NCBI GenBank assembly: GCA_964522485.1
Contig: CAZFUS010000040.1
Span: 1 to 21,136 of the forward strand
Direction: 5' to 3'
DNA length: 21,136 bases
From: Methylohalomonas sp964522485
GTDB lineage: Bacteria; Pseudomonadota; Gammaproteobacteria; Methylohalomonadales; Methylohalomonadaceae
Shown here piece after piece: positions 7,052 to 14,919 of the stretch. The notes below the pieces were generated by a model that searched no databases, had not been told where the DNA came from, and saw only the letters and a program-made list of their open reading frames with translations. Both the position numbers and the translations under genes were made by a program. Position 1 is the stretch's first letter. The number at the start of each line of letters is the position of its first letter.

Positions 7052-7114
7052 CTGGATTCCGCCGCACTACGCTCGCGGCTAAAGGCTTCGTCTACTATCC
7101 CTTCTCGCAATGAC
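7052..7114. repeat. Dispersed repeat, right copy
   Basis: CTGGATTCCGCCGCACTACG and the bases up to 7090 match the left copy (6601-6639) at 35 of 39 positions, in the same orientation. The element ends with CTCGCAATGACA, again like the left copy. The GIY-YIG gene lies between the two. From 7115 to 7253 I see no gene, and no convincing terminator for the glutaminase gene. Confidence 0.7.
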
Positions 7115-7253
7115 AGATCTGGATTGGCTATTGCACGGAAGCGCGGCCGATCAAGCCTCTGGCCACGAGCAAAGCGCATCGGAATCCGGAAGATCCTGAC
7201 TGTACATTAATCCCAATAAGAGTATTACGGTTGCACACGACGACGTACGTATT

Positions 7254-8186
7254 CTAAAAAATCGAACTCCTGCTCTTTGTCGTCAGCAATTCCAGTGCCC
7301 TGGTACCTGCCAGTGAATTGCCTTTCTCACTCAGACCCGGCGACCAGACGGCTGCAACAAACTCTCCCGGCATGACGGCGACGATACCGCCGCCGACACC
7401 ACTCTTGGCAGGCAGCCCGACACGATAGGCATAATCGCCGGCTTCGTCGTAAACCCCGCAGGTGAGCATCACGGCATTGATACGTTTGACCTGACGTTCC
7501 GTTGCAACCGCTTCACCTTTGGCGGTAATGCCGCTGGCAGCAAGGTAGTGAAACGCCGTCGCCAGTTCCTGACAGCTCATGGCCAGTGAACACAGGCGAA
7601 AATACGCCTGCAGCACACGCTCGACCGGGTTGTCGAGGTTGTCGTAGCTCTTGAGCAGCCAGGCCGTGGCACGGTTGCGATGACCGGTGTTGTGTTCGGC
7701 CTCGGACACGATCAGGTCATAGTCGATGGAGGGTTCACCGGTAATGTCGCGGACAATCTCCAGGATCAGGTCTTCACCGGCATCGGTATGATTCAGGATG
7801 ATGTCCATGATCACCAGCGCACCGGCGTTAATGAACGGGTTGCGCGGGATGCCGTGTTCGCGTTCGAGCTGGCCCAGGGAATTGAATGCACCGCCGGATG
7901 GCTCACGGCCGACGCGTTTCCAGATTTCATCGCCTTCAAGCTGCATGGCGCGGGTGAGATTAATCACCTTGGCGATGCTCTGTATGGAAAACTGTTCCCG
8001 CGCCTCGCCGACGCTGTAAACATCACCGTCAATCGTGCGCAGGGTCATGCCGAAGTGATAGGGCGAACGGCCGGCCAGCGGCGGGATGTAGTCGGCGACC
8101 CTGCCCCGGCCGAGCAGAGGCCGGATATCTGCGTGGATATCTTCGAGCAATTGTTGATAATTCACGGGCTGGTAGTCCATATCCAT
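7254..8186 (-). CDS. glsA: Glutaminase (GlsA/YneH family)
   Basis: This serine-dependent beta-lactamase-fold enzyme hydrolyses L-glutamine to glutamate and ammonia in the cytoplasm. The protein is about 310 aa, normal for the family. The nucleophile motif FSIQSIAKV supplies the Ser-x-x-Lys pair (Ser70 and Lys73 from the 8186 start). GGAFNSLGQLE, NPFINAGALV, the AEHNTGHRN segment and the C-terminal KSGVGGGI with PGLSEKGNSLAG are all in order. Three starts are in frame: GTG 8189, ATG 8186 and ATG 8180. None has a strong Shine-Dalgarno, so translation is probably coupled to the preceding marC-like gene, whose stop lies 11 bp upstream. ATG 8186 is a compromise choice. Confidence 0.94.
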   Translation of the reverse strand: MDMDYQPVNYQQLLEDIHADIRPLLGRGRVADYIPPLAGRSPYHFGMTLRTIDGDVYSVGEAREQFSIQSIAKVINLTRAMQLEGDEIWKRVGREPSGGAFNSLGQLEREHGIPRNPFINAGALVIMDIILNHTDAGEDLILEIVRDITGEPSIDYDLIVSEAEHNTGHRNRATAWLLKSYDNLDNPVERVLQAYFRLCSLAMSCQELATAFHYLAASGITAKGEAVATERQVKRINAVMLTCGVYDEAGDYAYRVGLPAKSGVGGGIVAVMPGEFVAAVWSPGLSEKGNSLAGTRALELLTTKSRSSIF

Positions 8187-8197
8187 CACTGGATCAT

Positions 8198-8839
8198 TTA
8201 TAGAGTTTTATAGATATCCAGTACGCCGTTGATAACAAACTGTACGGCGATGACGCTGAGAATTACGCCGAACAGGCGCGTGATGATTTCCTTGCCGGTT
8301 TCACCCAGATAACGCACCAGATACTGCGAGTAGATCATGGCGAAATAACATGTCGCGGTTGTCATGCCGATCGCCAGGAATACCAGCCCGACGTGCCAGA
8401 CTGTAGGCGCTTCACCGGTCAGTATCATGACCGTGGCAATGGAACCGGGACCGCTGATAAAAGGGATGGCCAGTGGAATGACCGATATGTCCTTGGTTAT
8501 ATGGCCATCCACCTCAGCTTCACTGCCACTGGTATCCGTTTCATCCTGGCCCTTGTAAATCATGCCCATGGCAATCCCGAACAGGATGATGCCGCCGGCA
8601 ATACGAAATGCCTCCAGTGTGATTCCGAATATCTGGAAAATAAGTCCGCCGAGGAGGGCAAAGGTAAAGAGAACACCACTGGCTATGATAACCGCACGCC
8701 GGGCAGTTTGTGCGCGGGTTTCGGCACTGGCCTTCGGCAGCATGGACAGAAACATGAAAGCCGTTGTCAGCGGATTAACGATCACGAACAAGGCAGCGAT
8801 CGTGACCAGCCAGTATTCATAAAGTACGCCCAGCTGCAA
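8198..8839 (-). CDS. MarC-family integral membrane protein
   Basis: The 213-aa inner-membrane protein has about six hydrophobic helices (near residues 8-30, 48-71, 76-95, 118-140, 148-170 and 186-207). The family hallmarks are VNPLTTAFMFLSMLP, FRIAGGIILFGIAMGM and IPLAIPFISGPGSIATVMIL. An acidic hydrophilic loop (QDETDTSGSEAEVDG) separates the two halves. MarC/UPF0056 proteins were once linked to multidrug resistance, a link later withdrawn; transport of amino acids or related solutes has been suggested for relatives. The start is TTG 8839, with GGAGG 5 nt upstream and no competing ATG. It forms an operon with the glutaminase gene, so a role around glutamine or glutamate is conceivable but unproven. 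Confidence 0.9.
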   Translation of the reverse strand: MQLGVLYEYWLVTIAALFVIVNPLTTAFMFLSMLPKASAETRAQTARRAVIIASGVLFTFALLGGLIFQIFGITLEAFRIAGGIILFGIAMGMIYKGQDETDTSGSEAEVDGHITKDISVIPLAIPFISGPGSIATVMILTGEAPTVWHVGLVFLAIGMTTATCYFAMIYSQYLVRYLGETGKEIITRLFGVILSVIAVQFVINGVLDIYKTL

Positions 8840-8902
8840 AATATCCTCCGATCAGTAGTGAAACAGCTGTTTTTCCGATACTACCAGCCGGAATCGGAAA
8901 AT

Positions 8903-8937
8903 AAAAAACGGCCGGCATCCTCAGGATGCTGGCCGTT
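8903..8937 (-). terminator. Strong Rho-independent terminator after the catalase remnant
   Basis: On the minus strand AACGGCCAGCATCC pairs with GGATGCCGGCCGTT (one mismatch) around a 3-nt loop and is followed by a run of T. It lies 34 bp downstream of the catalase stop at 8971 and separates that gene from the marC-like gene. Its preservation shows the catalase transcription unit was once complete. Confidence 0.88.
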
Positions 8938-8970
8938 AAGACAGTGGGCTCTTTTGAGCGGGTACTAGTA

Positions 8971-10022
8971 CTAAGCGGCCTTGATGGCCTTGTTCAGATC
9001 AATGTCCAGTCCTTGGGCGACACCTTCGCCATAGGCAGGATCGGCCTTGTAGAAGTGAGCGATCTGACGCATCTGGATATGCTCCGGTATGTCACTCATG
9101 GCGCCGATAATGTTGCTGAACAGCTATTGTCTCTGATTATCGCTCATGAGGCGGAACAGATCGCCGGCTTGCGAATAATCCTCGTTGCCGTGCCGGTGAT
9201 CGTAGCGATCGGCATCGCCGCTGATCTTGAGCGGCGGTTCCTTCACCGAGTTGTCCTCGGTCGGCCCGCCGAAGCTGTTCGGCTCGTAACCCGGACTGTC
9301 GCCACCATTGTCATCGAAGCGCATCTGACCGTCGCGGTGATATGTGGCATAGGGGCAACGCGGCTTGTTGACCGGTAATGCTCCGTAGTTGATGCCGATG
9401 CGATAGCGGTGGGTATCGGCATAGGACAGCAGCCGTGCCTGCAGCATCTTGTCCGGCGAGGCGCCGAAGCCGGGCGGCAGGTTGCCGGGTTCAAACGCAG
9501 CCTGTTCGACCTCGGCGAAATAGTTTTCCGGGTTGCGGTTGAGTTCCAGCTCGCCAACCTCGATGAGCGGATAGTCGCCGTGTGGCCAGACCTTGGTCAG
9601 ATCGAACGGATGAATGTGGTATGTCTCAGCTTCCAGTTCCGGCATGACCTGGATATACACCGTCCATTTGGGATTGTCACCGCACTCGATCGCGTCGAAC
9701 AGATCCTCACGATGATAATCGGCATTCTCGCCCGCGATGCGCGAACCCTCGTCTTCCGTCAGCGTCTCGATACCCTGCCTGGTCTTGACGTGCCATTTCA
9801 TCCAGAAGCGTTCACCCTTGTCATTCCAGAGGCTGAACGTATGGCTGGAGTAGCCGTTCATGTGCCGGAAGGATTTCGGGATGCCACGATCCGACATCAG
9901 AATGGTGACCTGGTGCAGTGATTCGGGTGATAGCGACCAGAAATCCCATTGCATGGACCACGGGGGCAGGCAGTCTGGGAATTCTGGTTGTCGGCGACGG
10001 GAATGCCGGCATAAGTGGTCAT
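8971..10022 (-). pseudogene. katA: Catalase (monofunctional haem KatA type), disrupted by an internal deletion and an amber codon
   Basis: Intact KatA is a haem enzyme of about 480 aa that dismutates hydrogen peroxide. Here the first 22 codons (from ATG 10022: TTYAGIPVADNQNSQTACPRG) match the catalase N terminus. They are joined at about 9955 directly to the MQWDFWSLSPESLHQVT region, near residue 160 of family members, in another reading frame. About 130 residues are missing, including the catalytic His (RR-HAKGSGA motif) and Asn (GNNTP motif). The long middle part (9952 down to 9127) is otherwise well preserved and keeps the haem-ligand tyrosine motif RLLSYADTHRYR. A TAG at 9124-9126 interrupts RQ/LFSNIIGAM, where relatives have a sense codon, probably Gln. 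The frame then continues to a normal C terminus (HFYKADPAYGEGVAQGL) and stops at 8971. The gene cannot give an active enzyme. Confidence 0.92.
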
Positions 10023-10095
10023 TCTGCGGGTGTTTTTCCCGCTAATTGAGCGATCCAGCCTGGCTGATAGTTGCAGGCTATGAGAGTTTAATTAC

Positions 10096-10140
10096 TGAGT
10101 TATCCGTTTTTATAGATGTTATAGATGATTGAATAACTCA
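10096..10140. repeat. Inverted repeat TGAGTTAT/ATAACTCA enclosing a tandem 9-mer
   Basis: TGAGTTAT (10096-10103) and ATAACTCA (10133-10140) are perfect 8-bp inverted arms 29 bp apart. Between them lie two tandem near-copies, TATAGATGT (10111-10119) and TATAGATGA (10120-10128). The structure sits in the AT-rich divergent gap between the catalase remnant and the ExoD-like gene and could be an operator region for either. Confidence 0.4.
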
Positions 10141-10203
10141 TATTGCCGGTACGTCTACAAACTCAGGTAGGATGCGGACTTTTGAATACCAATCTGATTG
10201 ACC

Positions 10204-10776
10204 ATGCCTGAAAGGACCAATCTGAGTGACCTGTTGACTAGGCTTCGTGAGCTTGATGGCCACGAGGTGAGTCTGGGGGATGTAGTGGCTGCCCTTGAGG
10301 ATCGTGGTTTCGGTCCGGTTATGCTGGCTCCGGCCCTGATCGCAATGGTGCCCAGCGGGGCCATCCCGGGTGTGCCCAGTGCCTGTGGTTTGCTTATTTT
10401 CCTGGTGGCAGTGCAACTAGTGTTCGGCAAGCGTCACCCCTGGCTGCCAAAGAAACTGCGCCAGATTGCCTTTCCGCGGCAGAAATTTCAGAGCGGGATT
10501 GAACGGATTATGCCGGCTGCACGCTGGATCGATCGTTTTCTCCGGCCGCGTCTTAAATTTCTGACCGATTGGCCCGTGAGTCGCGTCATGGCCGGGATCT
10601 GTGCATTGTTGGGATTAAGCATGATTCCGCTCGAACTCATACCGCTGGCGACGGCGGGACCGGCAGCGTCGATTGTGCTTGCGTCGCTGGCGCTGAGTAC
10701 GCGCGACGGTGTCCTGGTTGTGATCAGCGCCGCGGTCCTTATGGTGACGGCCATCCTGCTGTTTGCGTGGGTTTGA
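10204..10776 (+). CDS. ExoD-family (exopolysaccharide synthesis) membrane protein
   Basis: The 190-aa protein has an N-terminal soluble segment (NLSDLLTRLRELDGHEVSLGDVVAALEDRG), then hydrophobic stretches at about residues 37-75, 126-148 and 150-188. The motif FGPVMLAPALIAMVPSGAIPGVPS is typical of the ExoD family, named from a rhizobial exopolysaccharide and nodule-invasion gene of unknown biochemical function. It is predicted to sit in the inner membrane. ATG 10204 is used; an in-frame TTG at 10198 is possible, and neither has a good Shine-Dalgarno. It faces away from the catalase remnant. Function is known only at family level. Confidence 0.85.
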   Translation: MPERTNLSDLLTRLRELDGHEVSLGDVVAALEDRGFGPVMLAPALIAMVPSGAIPGVPSACGLLIFLVAVQLVFGKRHPWLPKKLRQIAFPRQKFQSGIERIMPAARWIDRFLRPRLKFLTDWPVSRVMAGICALLGLSMIPLELIPLATAGPAASIVLASLALSTRDGVLVVISAAVLMVTAILLFAWV

Positions 10777-10864
10777 GTGGCAGTAACAGCGTTTCTGTTT
10801 CGGGAAAAACGGGGTTGTATATTCATCGGCAGATGATCGGGCCGCTGCTGTTTGACTCACTCCA

Positions 10865-10891
10865 GAGAGTGGCGAGAGTTCCACGCTCTTT
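10865..10891 (+). terminator. Possible weak terminator after the ExoD-family gene
   Basis: GAGAGTGG (10865-10872) and CCACGCTC (10881-10888) form an imperfect 8-bp stem with one mismatch and are followed by three T. It lies 89 bp after the ExoD-like stop and before dacB, so the two genes may be separate units. Confidence 0.3.
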
Positions 10892-10995
10892 CCGTTCAAG
10901 CGTAATGGTCTATCGATGCCCTGTTGGCGAAACCATCACATAATCAGGTAGTATCACCAAAATTTATCCAGTCGTTATCAGGAGACAGTCGCGCC

Positions 10996-12483
10996 ATGCT
11001 GCCGTTGCGCACTCTGCAATCTTATTGTGTCATTTTTGTATTATTGGTTGTCATTATTCTGCCGCCGTCGTTGTCCGCCGCCGAGCTTTCGGCAATGAAA
11101 GTGCTGGAGCAGCAAGGTTACGAAGTCGCCGGCCTGGTGGTTGATCTGGAATCCGGTCGTCGTGTCGCGGAACTCAATCCGGACAAACTGATGACCCCGG
11201 CCTCTGTTACCAAACTATATACTGCTGCGCACGCGCTCGAAGTCTGGGGTCCTGATTACCGCTTCGAGACCGATTTGCTGGTGCGCGGGGAGCGCAGTGG
11301 CGATGTTGTGAAGGGGGACCTGATCTTCAAAGGCGGCGGTGATCCGGCCCTGACCAATGAAGGATTGTGGCGGCTGGCGCTCGATGTGGCGCAGAGCGGT
11401 ATCAGAGAATTCTCCGGTGATCTGATCGTTGATGAATCCCGTTTCGGTCAGATCACCTGTATCACGCATGATCGCTGTGATGCGGAAAAAAGCAGCTGGC
11501 ACACCTATGATGCACTGCTGTCCTCGGCAAGCGTCAATCATGGCAATCTTGCCGTCGTGGTAACACCGTCGCCGGCGATCGGCGGGGCGGCAACCGTCAG
11601 GATGGATCCGTACCCGCTGGCGTCCATCGAGATCGATGGCAGTATTCGAACCGTCAAGGGCTATGGTGCCAATTTCGGCGTTTCCCGCTTCAGCGACGCA
11701 GTATCCGATTCCCTCAAGGTTAGCGGCACCATCGGCGCCGGTGCGGGCAAACAGCGCATCTACCGTTCTGTTGGCCGTCCGGCCCGCTACACGGGCGAGT
11801 TGTTCAGGGCTTTTCTGAAAGAGATCGGAGTGGCTGTCAGTGGCGACGTGAGAGTGAGCACGGAAAAACAGGAAGGCAGACGTCTGACGACCTATCAGGG
11901 CCGACCGTTAAGCGAATCGGTGGCCGATATGCTGTACTACAGCAACAATTCCATCGCCGATCTGTTGACCCTGAACCTGCTGGTCGAAAAGCGGCCCGAT
12001 GTACCAGTCAGTCTGCCCATCGCCGCCAGCGTACTGCAGAATTTCGCGCAGGAAATGCGGGCCAAAGCTGAGTTTGGCAATGGTGACAGGGGACGGGCCC
12101 AGCTCTATGATGGCAGCGGTCTGAATCCGGATAACAAGCTGACACCTGCCGATCTGGTAGCTCTGCTGGCCGGAGTTTATCAGCGTACGCAGGACTTTCC
12201 ATTCCTTCTGGGTGCAATGCGGGTACCGGCGCAGAGTCCGTCACGCGGGCTGTCGGGCGGTGACGAACTGCTGGATCGTATATCGACCAAAACCGGCGGA
12301 TTGAGCGAGCCCGTCTCAGTGCATACGCTGGCGGGTTATTTGCGTTTCAAGGATGGTGGCTGGGGCGCCTTTGCATTGCTGGCCAACGGCACTTCCAGAA
12401 ACCGGATTTACCGGGTCAAGGCTTTTGAAGCCATGCGCAAGGATCTGCAGGGACTCAAGGCCACGGTTTACGCTTGCAACTAA
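10996..12483 (+). CDS. dacB: D-alanyl-D-alanine carboxypeptidase/endopeptidase, PBP4 type (peptidase family S13)
   Basis: This periplasmic penicillin-binding protein trims peptidoglycan by removing the terminal D-Ala and cutting D-Ala-mDAP cross-links. The 495-aa product begins with a signal peptide (hydrophobic core YCVIFVLLVVIIL, likely cleavage after SLSA). The three active-site motifs are intact: SVTK with Ser70 and Lys73, SNN at 316-318, and KTG at 432-434. The large insertion between the first two motifs is characteristic of S13 enzymes. ATG 10996 is chosen because the signal peptide starts there and AGGAG lies upstream, although the 11-nt spacing is long. An upstream in-frame start at 10924 would add 24 residues ahead of the signal peptide. 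The EEP gene follows 51 bp downstream on the same strand. Confidence 0.95.
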   Translation: MLPLRTLQSYCVIFVLLVVIILPPSLSAAELSAMKVLEQQGYEVAGLVVDLESGRRVAELNPDKLMTPASVTKLYTAAHALEVWGPDYRFETDLLVRGERSGDVVKGDLIFKGGGDPALTNEGLWRLALDVAQSGIREFSGDLIVDESRFGQITCITHDRCDAEKSSWHTYDALLSSASVNHGNLAVVVTPSPAIGGAATVRMDPYPLASIEIDGSIRTVKGYGANFGVSRFSDAVSDSLKVSGTIGAGAGKQRIYRSVGRPARYTGELFRAFLKEIGVAVSGDVRVSTEKQEGRRLTTYQGRPLSESVADMLYYSNNSIADLLTLNLLVEKRPDVPVSLPIAASVLQNFAQEMRAKAEFGNGDRGRAQLYDGSGLNPDNKLTPADLVALLAGVYQRTQDFPFLLGAMRVPAQSPSRGLSGGDELLDRISTKTGGLSEPVSVHTLAGYLRFKDGGWGAFALLANGTSRNRIYRVKAFEAMRKDLQGLKATVYACN

Positions 12484-12534
12484 GCTGTCGCCCGGATCAC
12501 CGGATCAGAAGTTGTTAAATTGGCGGGGGTCTGC

Positions 12535-13635
12535 ATGACGTTAATGCAGTTTATGACTCTGGTGTTTGGCGGGATAGTTATAGCAAGCACCCTGACTGAC
12601 TTCATCAGACTGGATGACTGGTGGATCCGGCTATTTGACTTCCCCCGGCAACAGATAACGATTCTCGGCCTGGTGACGGTCATCGGTTATGTTGTGCTCT
12701 TTGAGCTTTATCACTATGGACACTGGATAGTATTGTTTTTGCTCATTTTGAGCCTCATCCATCAATTCCGGCGCATCTATCCCTTCACTTTTCTGGCACC
12801 CAAGCAGGTGGTGGACTGTCGTGAACCTGATAGTGAACACCAGATTTCACTTCTGGTCAGCAACGTATTGATGGGGAACCGGCAGGCGCAGGCGTTGATC
12901 CGGCTGGTCAGGCACAAATCCCCCGATATTCTGCTTTTGCTGGAACCCGACGCTTGGTGGGACAATCAATTGCGGGAACTTGAAGCAGATTATCCGTACC
13001 GGGTCAAACAACCTCTCGACAATCTCTATGGTATGAATCTGTACTCACGTTTGAAGCTGATTGAGCCGCAGGTCAAATATCTCGTCGAGGAGGGGATTCC
13101 ATCGATTCATACACGGGTAAGGCTGCGTTCGCAACAGTTAATAAGGCTGTATTGCCTGCATCCGACACCGCCCACGCCGCCGCAAAAGGACAGTTCGGCC
13201 GAACGTGATGCCGAATTGCTGCTGGTCGGGCGCGAGACCGCTGATCTGGATGAGCCCGCCATCGTGGCCGGCGATCTCAACGATGTCGCCTGGTCACAGA
13301 CCACTTCACTGTTTCAAAATATCAGCGGACTACTGGACCCCCGCAAAGGTCGTGGCTTTTACAGTACCTTCCACGCCAAATATCCATTCATGCGCTGGCC
13401 GCTGGATCACGTTTTCCATAGCCATGATTTCACGCTGGTTGATATCAGGCGGCTGTCACCGATCGGCTCGGACCATTTTCCAATCCATGTCGTGTTACGA
13501 CTGAATCCAAAGGCAGAAGCCTGGCAGGAAGAACCGGAGCCTGATACGGACGACCTGGAATGGGCCAGGGAGAAGATTGAAAAAGCCGAGAAGCTAAAGG
13601 ACGATCGGCTTGTTCAGTCCGGCTTGAAAACGTAA
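12535..13635 (+). CDS. Membrane-anchored endonuclease/exonuclease/phosphatase (EEP) family protein
   Basis: The 366-aa protein has three N-terminal hydrophobic helices (about residues 6-22, 42-58 and 63-76) followed by a DNase I/EEP-fold domain. All EEP signature residues are present: Asn110 in VSNVLMGN, Glu137 in LLLLEPD, His209 in CLHPTPP, Asp247 and Asn249 in AGDLND, Asp291-His292 in PLDHVF, and Asp313-His314 in GSDHFP. A charged, helix-forming tail (EWAREKIEKAEKLKDD) ends the protein. EEP enzymes are metal-dependent phosphodiesterases acting on nucleic acids, phosphoinositides or similar substrates; the substrate here is unknown, as is the side of the membrane the domain faces. ATG 12535 has GGGGG upstream. 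The 3' end overlaps the converging methyltransferase gene by 22 bp. Confidence 0.9.
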   Translation: MTLMQFMTLVFGGIVIASTLTDFIRLDDWWIRLFDFPRQQITILGLVTVIGYVVLFELYHYGHWIVLFLLILSLIHQFRRIYPFTFLAPKQVVDCREPDSEHQISLLVSNVLMGNRQAQALIRLVRHKSPDILLLLEPDAWWDNQLRELEADYPYRVKQPLDNLYGMNLYSRLKLIEPQVKYLVEEGIPSIHTRVRLRSQQLIRLYCLHPTPPTPPQKDSSAERDAELLLVGRETADLDEPAIVAGDLNDVAWSQTTSLFQNISGLLDPRKGRGFYSTFHAKYPFMRWPLDHVFHSHDFTLVDIRRLSPIGSDHFPIHVVLRLNPKAEAWQEEPEPDTDDLEWAREKIEKAEKLKDDRLVQSGLKT

Positions 13636-14438
13636 ATGCTGTAGCCCCGGGAAAGTCTGTGAAGAAACAGATGAAACATCAGTCTGGGAATTCTGAGAAT
13701 ACCGAGCTGAAGGGCGCGACCAATGACTGAAATTTTACTGAGTACCTGATAACCGTTTTCCAGAAATATGGTATCCGGTTTATCGACAATGATAAAGGTG
13801 GAACCGAGATCAGCCAGCTTTTCATGAAAAGTATGACTGTACTTTTCAAAGAATCGACGTGTCATCAGATCACAAATCAGGGTCTGGCTGGCAAACAGTC
13901 TTTTCAGGGTCCGCAGCAGTTCACGTATGGCCGATTGGGGCAGGTGCATGAAAACACCCTCAATCAGCACCACGGTAGACCGGTCGCCGGCGAATGGTGC
14001 CAGTTTGTCGCCGATGGATTGATGAACAAATTCAATGGGGATTCGCTGTAACGGATTGTTGCATTGAGAAATCGGCAGGCGTTCATTTTTGTAATCAATG
14101 ATCTGGGGTTCATCCAGTTCCACCCAGCTTCCTCCCTCAATGCGGTAAGCACGGCTGTCGAAACCGGCACCGATGATGACGATTTGCGAATTCGGCTGAT
14201 AAAGAAGCTGATCGCGGATCAGATCGTCAATTATACGGTGACGGGCTACGTTACTGGCGTTAGGGTTGTCCTCCGTTTTGAATGGCTCGAAGATCTGCAT
14301 GCCGATTTCATTCATAAATATTTTGGCATAGGTATCGCCGCAGACGGGACGTGAGGACTCTGCATCGAGCATGCGAACACCGCAGCAGTAATAGGCCGTA
14401 TTGGATATCGGATTCAAAGTCTTAATGGCACTCACCAT
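13614..14438 (-). CDS. SAM-dependent methyltransferase, leucine carboxyl methyltransferase (LCM/Tcmp) family
   Basis: The 274-aa protein has a class I Rossmann methyltransferase core. Motif I, IVIIGAGFDSRAYRI, is at residues 86-100, followed by the acidic SAM-binding WVELDEP at 105-111. The upstream NVARHRIIDDLI and the N-terminal NTAYYCCGVRMLDAESSRP fit the LCM-like bacterial family (PF04072), which methylates varied, mostly unknown substrates including polyketides. The C terminus (IPRLMFHLFLHRLSRGYSIYVF) is unusually hydrophobic and aromatic, so membrane association is possible. It starts at ATG 14438 behind GGAGGAAGG. It lies 22 bp downstream of the small membrane-protein gene, so the two are probably co-transcribed. 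Confidence 0.87.
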   Translation of the reverse strand: MVSAIKTLNPISNTAYYCCGVRMLDAESSRPVCGDTYAKIFMNEIGMQIFEPFKTEDNPNASNVARHRIIDDLIRDQLLYQPNSQIVIIGAGFDSRAYRIEGGSWVELDEPQIIDYKNERLPISQCNNPLQRIPIEFVHQSIGDKLAPFAGDRSTVVLIEGVFMHLPQSAIRELLRTLKRLFASQTLICDLMTRRFFEKYSHTFHEKLADLGSTFIIVDKPDTIFLENGYQVLSKISVIGRALQLGILRIPRLMFHLFLHRLSRGYSIYVFKPD

Positions 14439-14460
14439 CCTTCCTCCAACTCCTCACGGA

Positions 14461-14703
14461 TCAGACAATTACTCTGAGCGCCAGCCACGGCACCAGGTTG
14501 AACAGTAATATCCCCAGCTTGAAAAGCGCCATAGATATATAGTGCATGGCATCAAAAGTTTCCAGTCTCAGGTTGAACCATCTGGAATGCAGGTTATAAA
14601 TGAAGTCATGACAGCAGGCAAAGACCAGAAACCAGACGAGGAGTACGATGTAATTGATAATGGCGCTCCAACCGAGGACGGCGCTCAGGGTTTCAATAGT
14701 CAT
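14461..14703 (-). CDS. Small two-helix membrane protein, DUF6868-like
   Basis: The 80-aa protein begins MTIETLSAVLGWSAIINY. It has two hydrophobic segments (about residues 8-33 and 56-78) separated by a short basic and aromatic loop (HDFIYNLHSRWFNLRLETFD). This layout matches a conserved proteobacterial small membrane family that I recall as DUF6868, with no known function. ATG 14703 is chosen over an upstream in-frame start at 14790 because AGGAG lies just before it and the upstream residues lack family resemblance. The downstream partner is the LCM-type methyltransferase, 22 bp away. Confidence 0.78.
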   Translation of the reverse strand: MTIETLSAVLGWSAIINYIVLLVWFLVFACCHDFIYNLHSRWFNLRLETFDAMHYISMALFKLGILLFNLVPWLALRVIV

Positions 14704-14833
14704 GGCGGCTCCTGTGTAAAAGCTGAATATTACAACTAAGCGTAGACTTGATTGAGGCACTGTAAAGGATGACCCATACACATGCGGCAAATATATACCG
14801 GGGCCGGATTATTATTTTTTATCATCTCATGCA

Positions 14834-14861
14834 TAAAAAAAGCCCGGCTTGCACCGGGCTT
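14834..14861 (-). terminator. Rho-independent terminator of metH
   Basis: On the minus strand AAGCCCGG pairs with CCGGGCTT around a 6-nt loop, followed by a run of T. It lies 59 bp after the metH stop at 14920. Confidence 0.92.
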
Positions 14862-14919
14862 GTCTTGAAGCATTGCTTCCCTGCTATTATTAACAGTTCC
14901 TTTTAGCTAAGGGGCCGTC

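Noticed and set aside
9124..9954. Open frame of 276 codons read as a short intact catalase
   Set aside because: It lacks the N-terminal third with the catalytic His and Asn. Catalase coding continues past its stop, and remnants of the true N terminus lie upstream in another frame. It is the central part of a pseudogene.
14704..14790. Longer start for the 80-aa membrane protein gene
   Set aside because: The upstream residues lack family character, and a ribosome binding site precedes the ATG at 14703.
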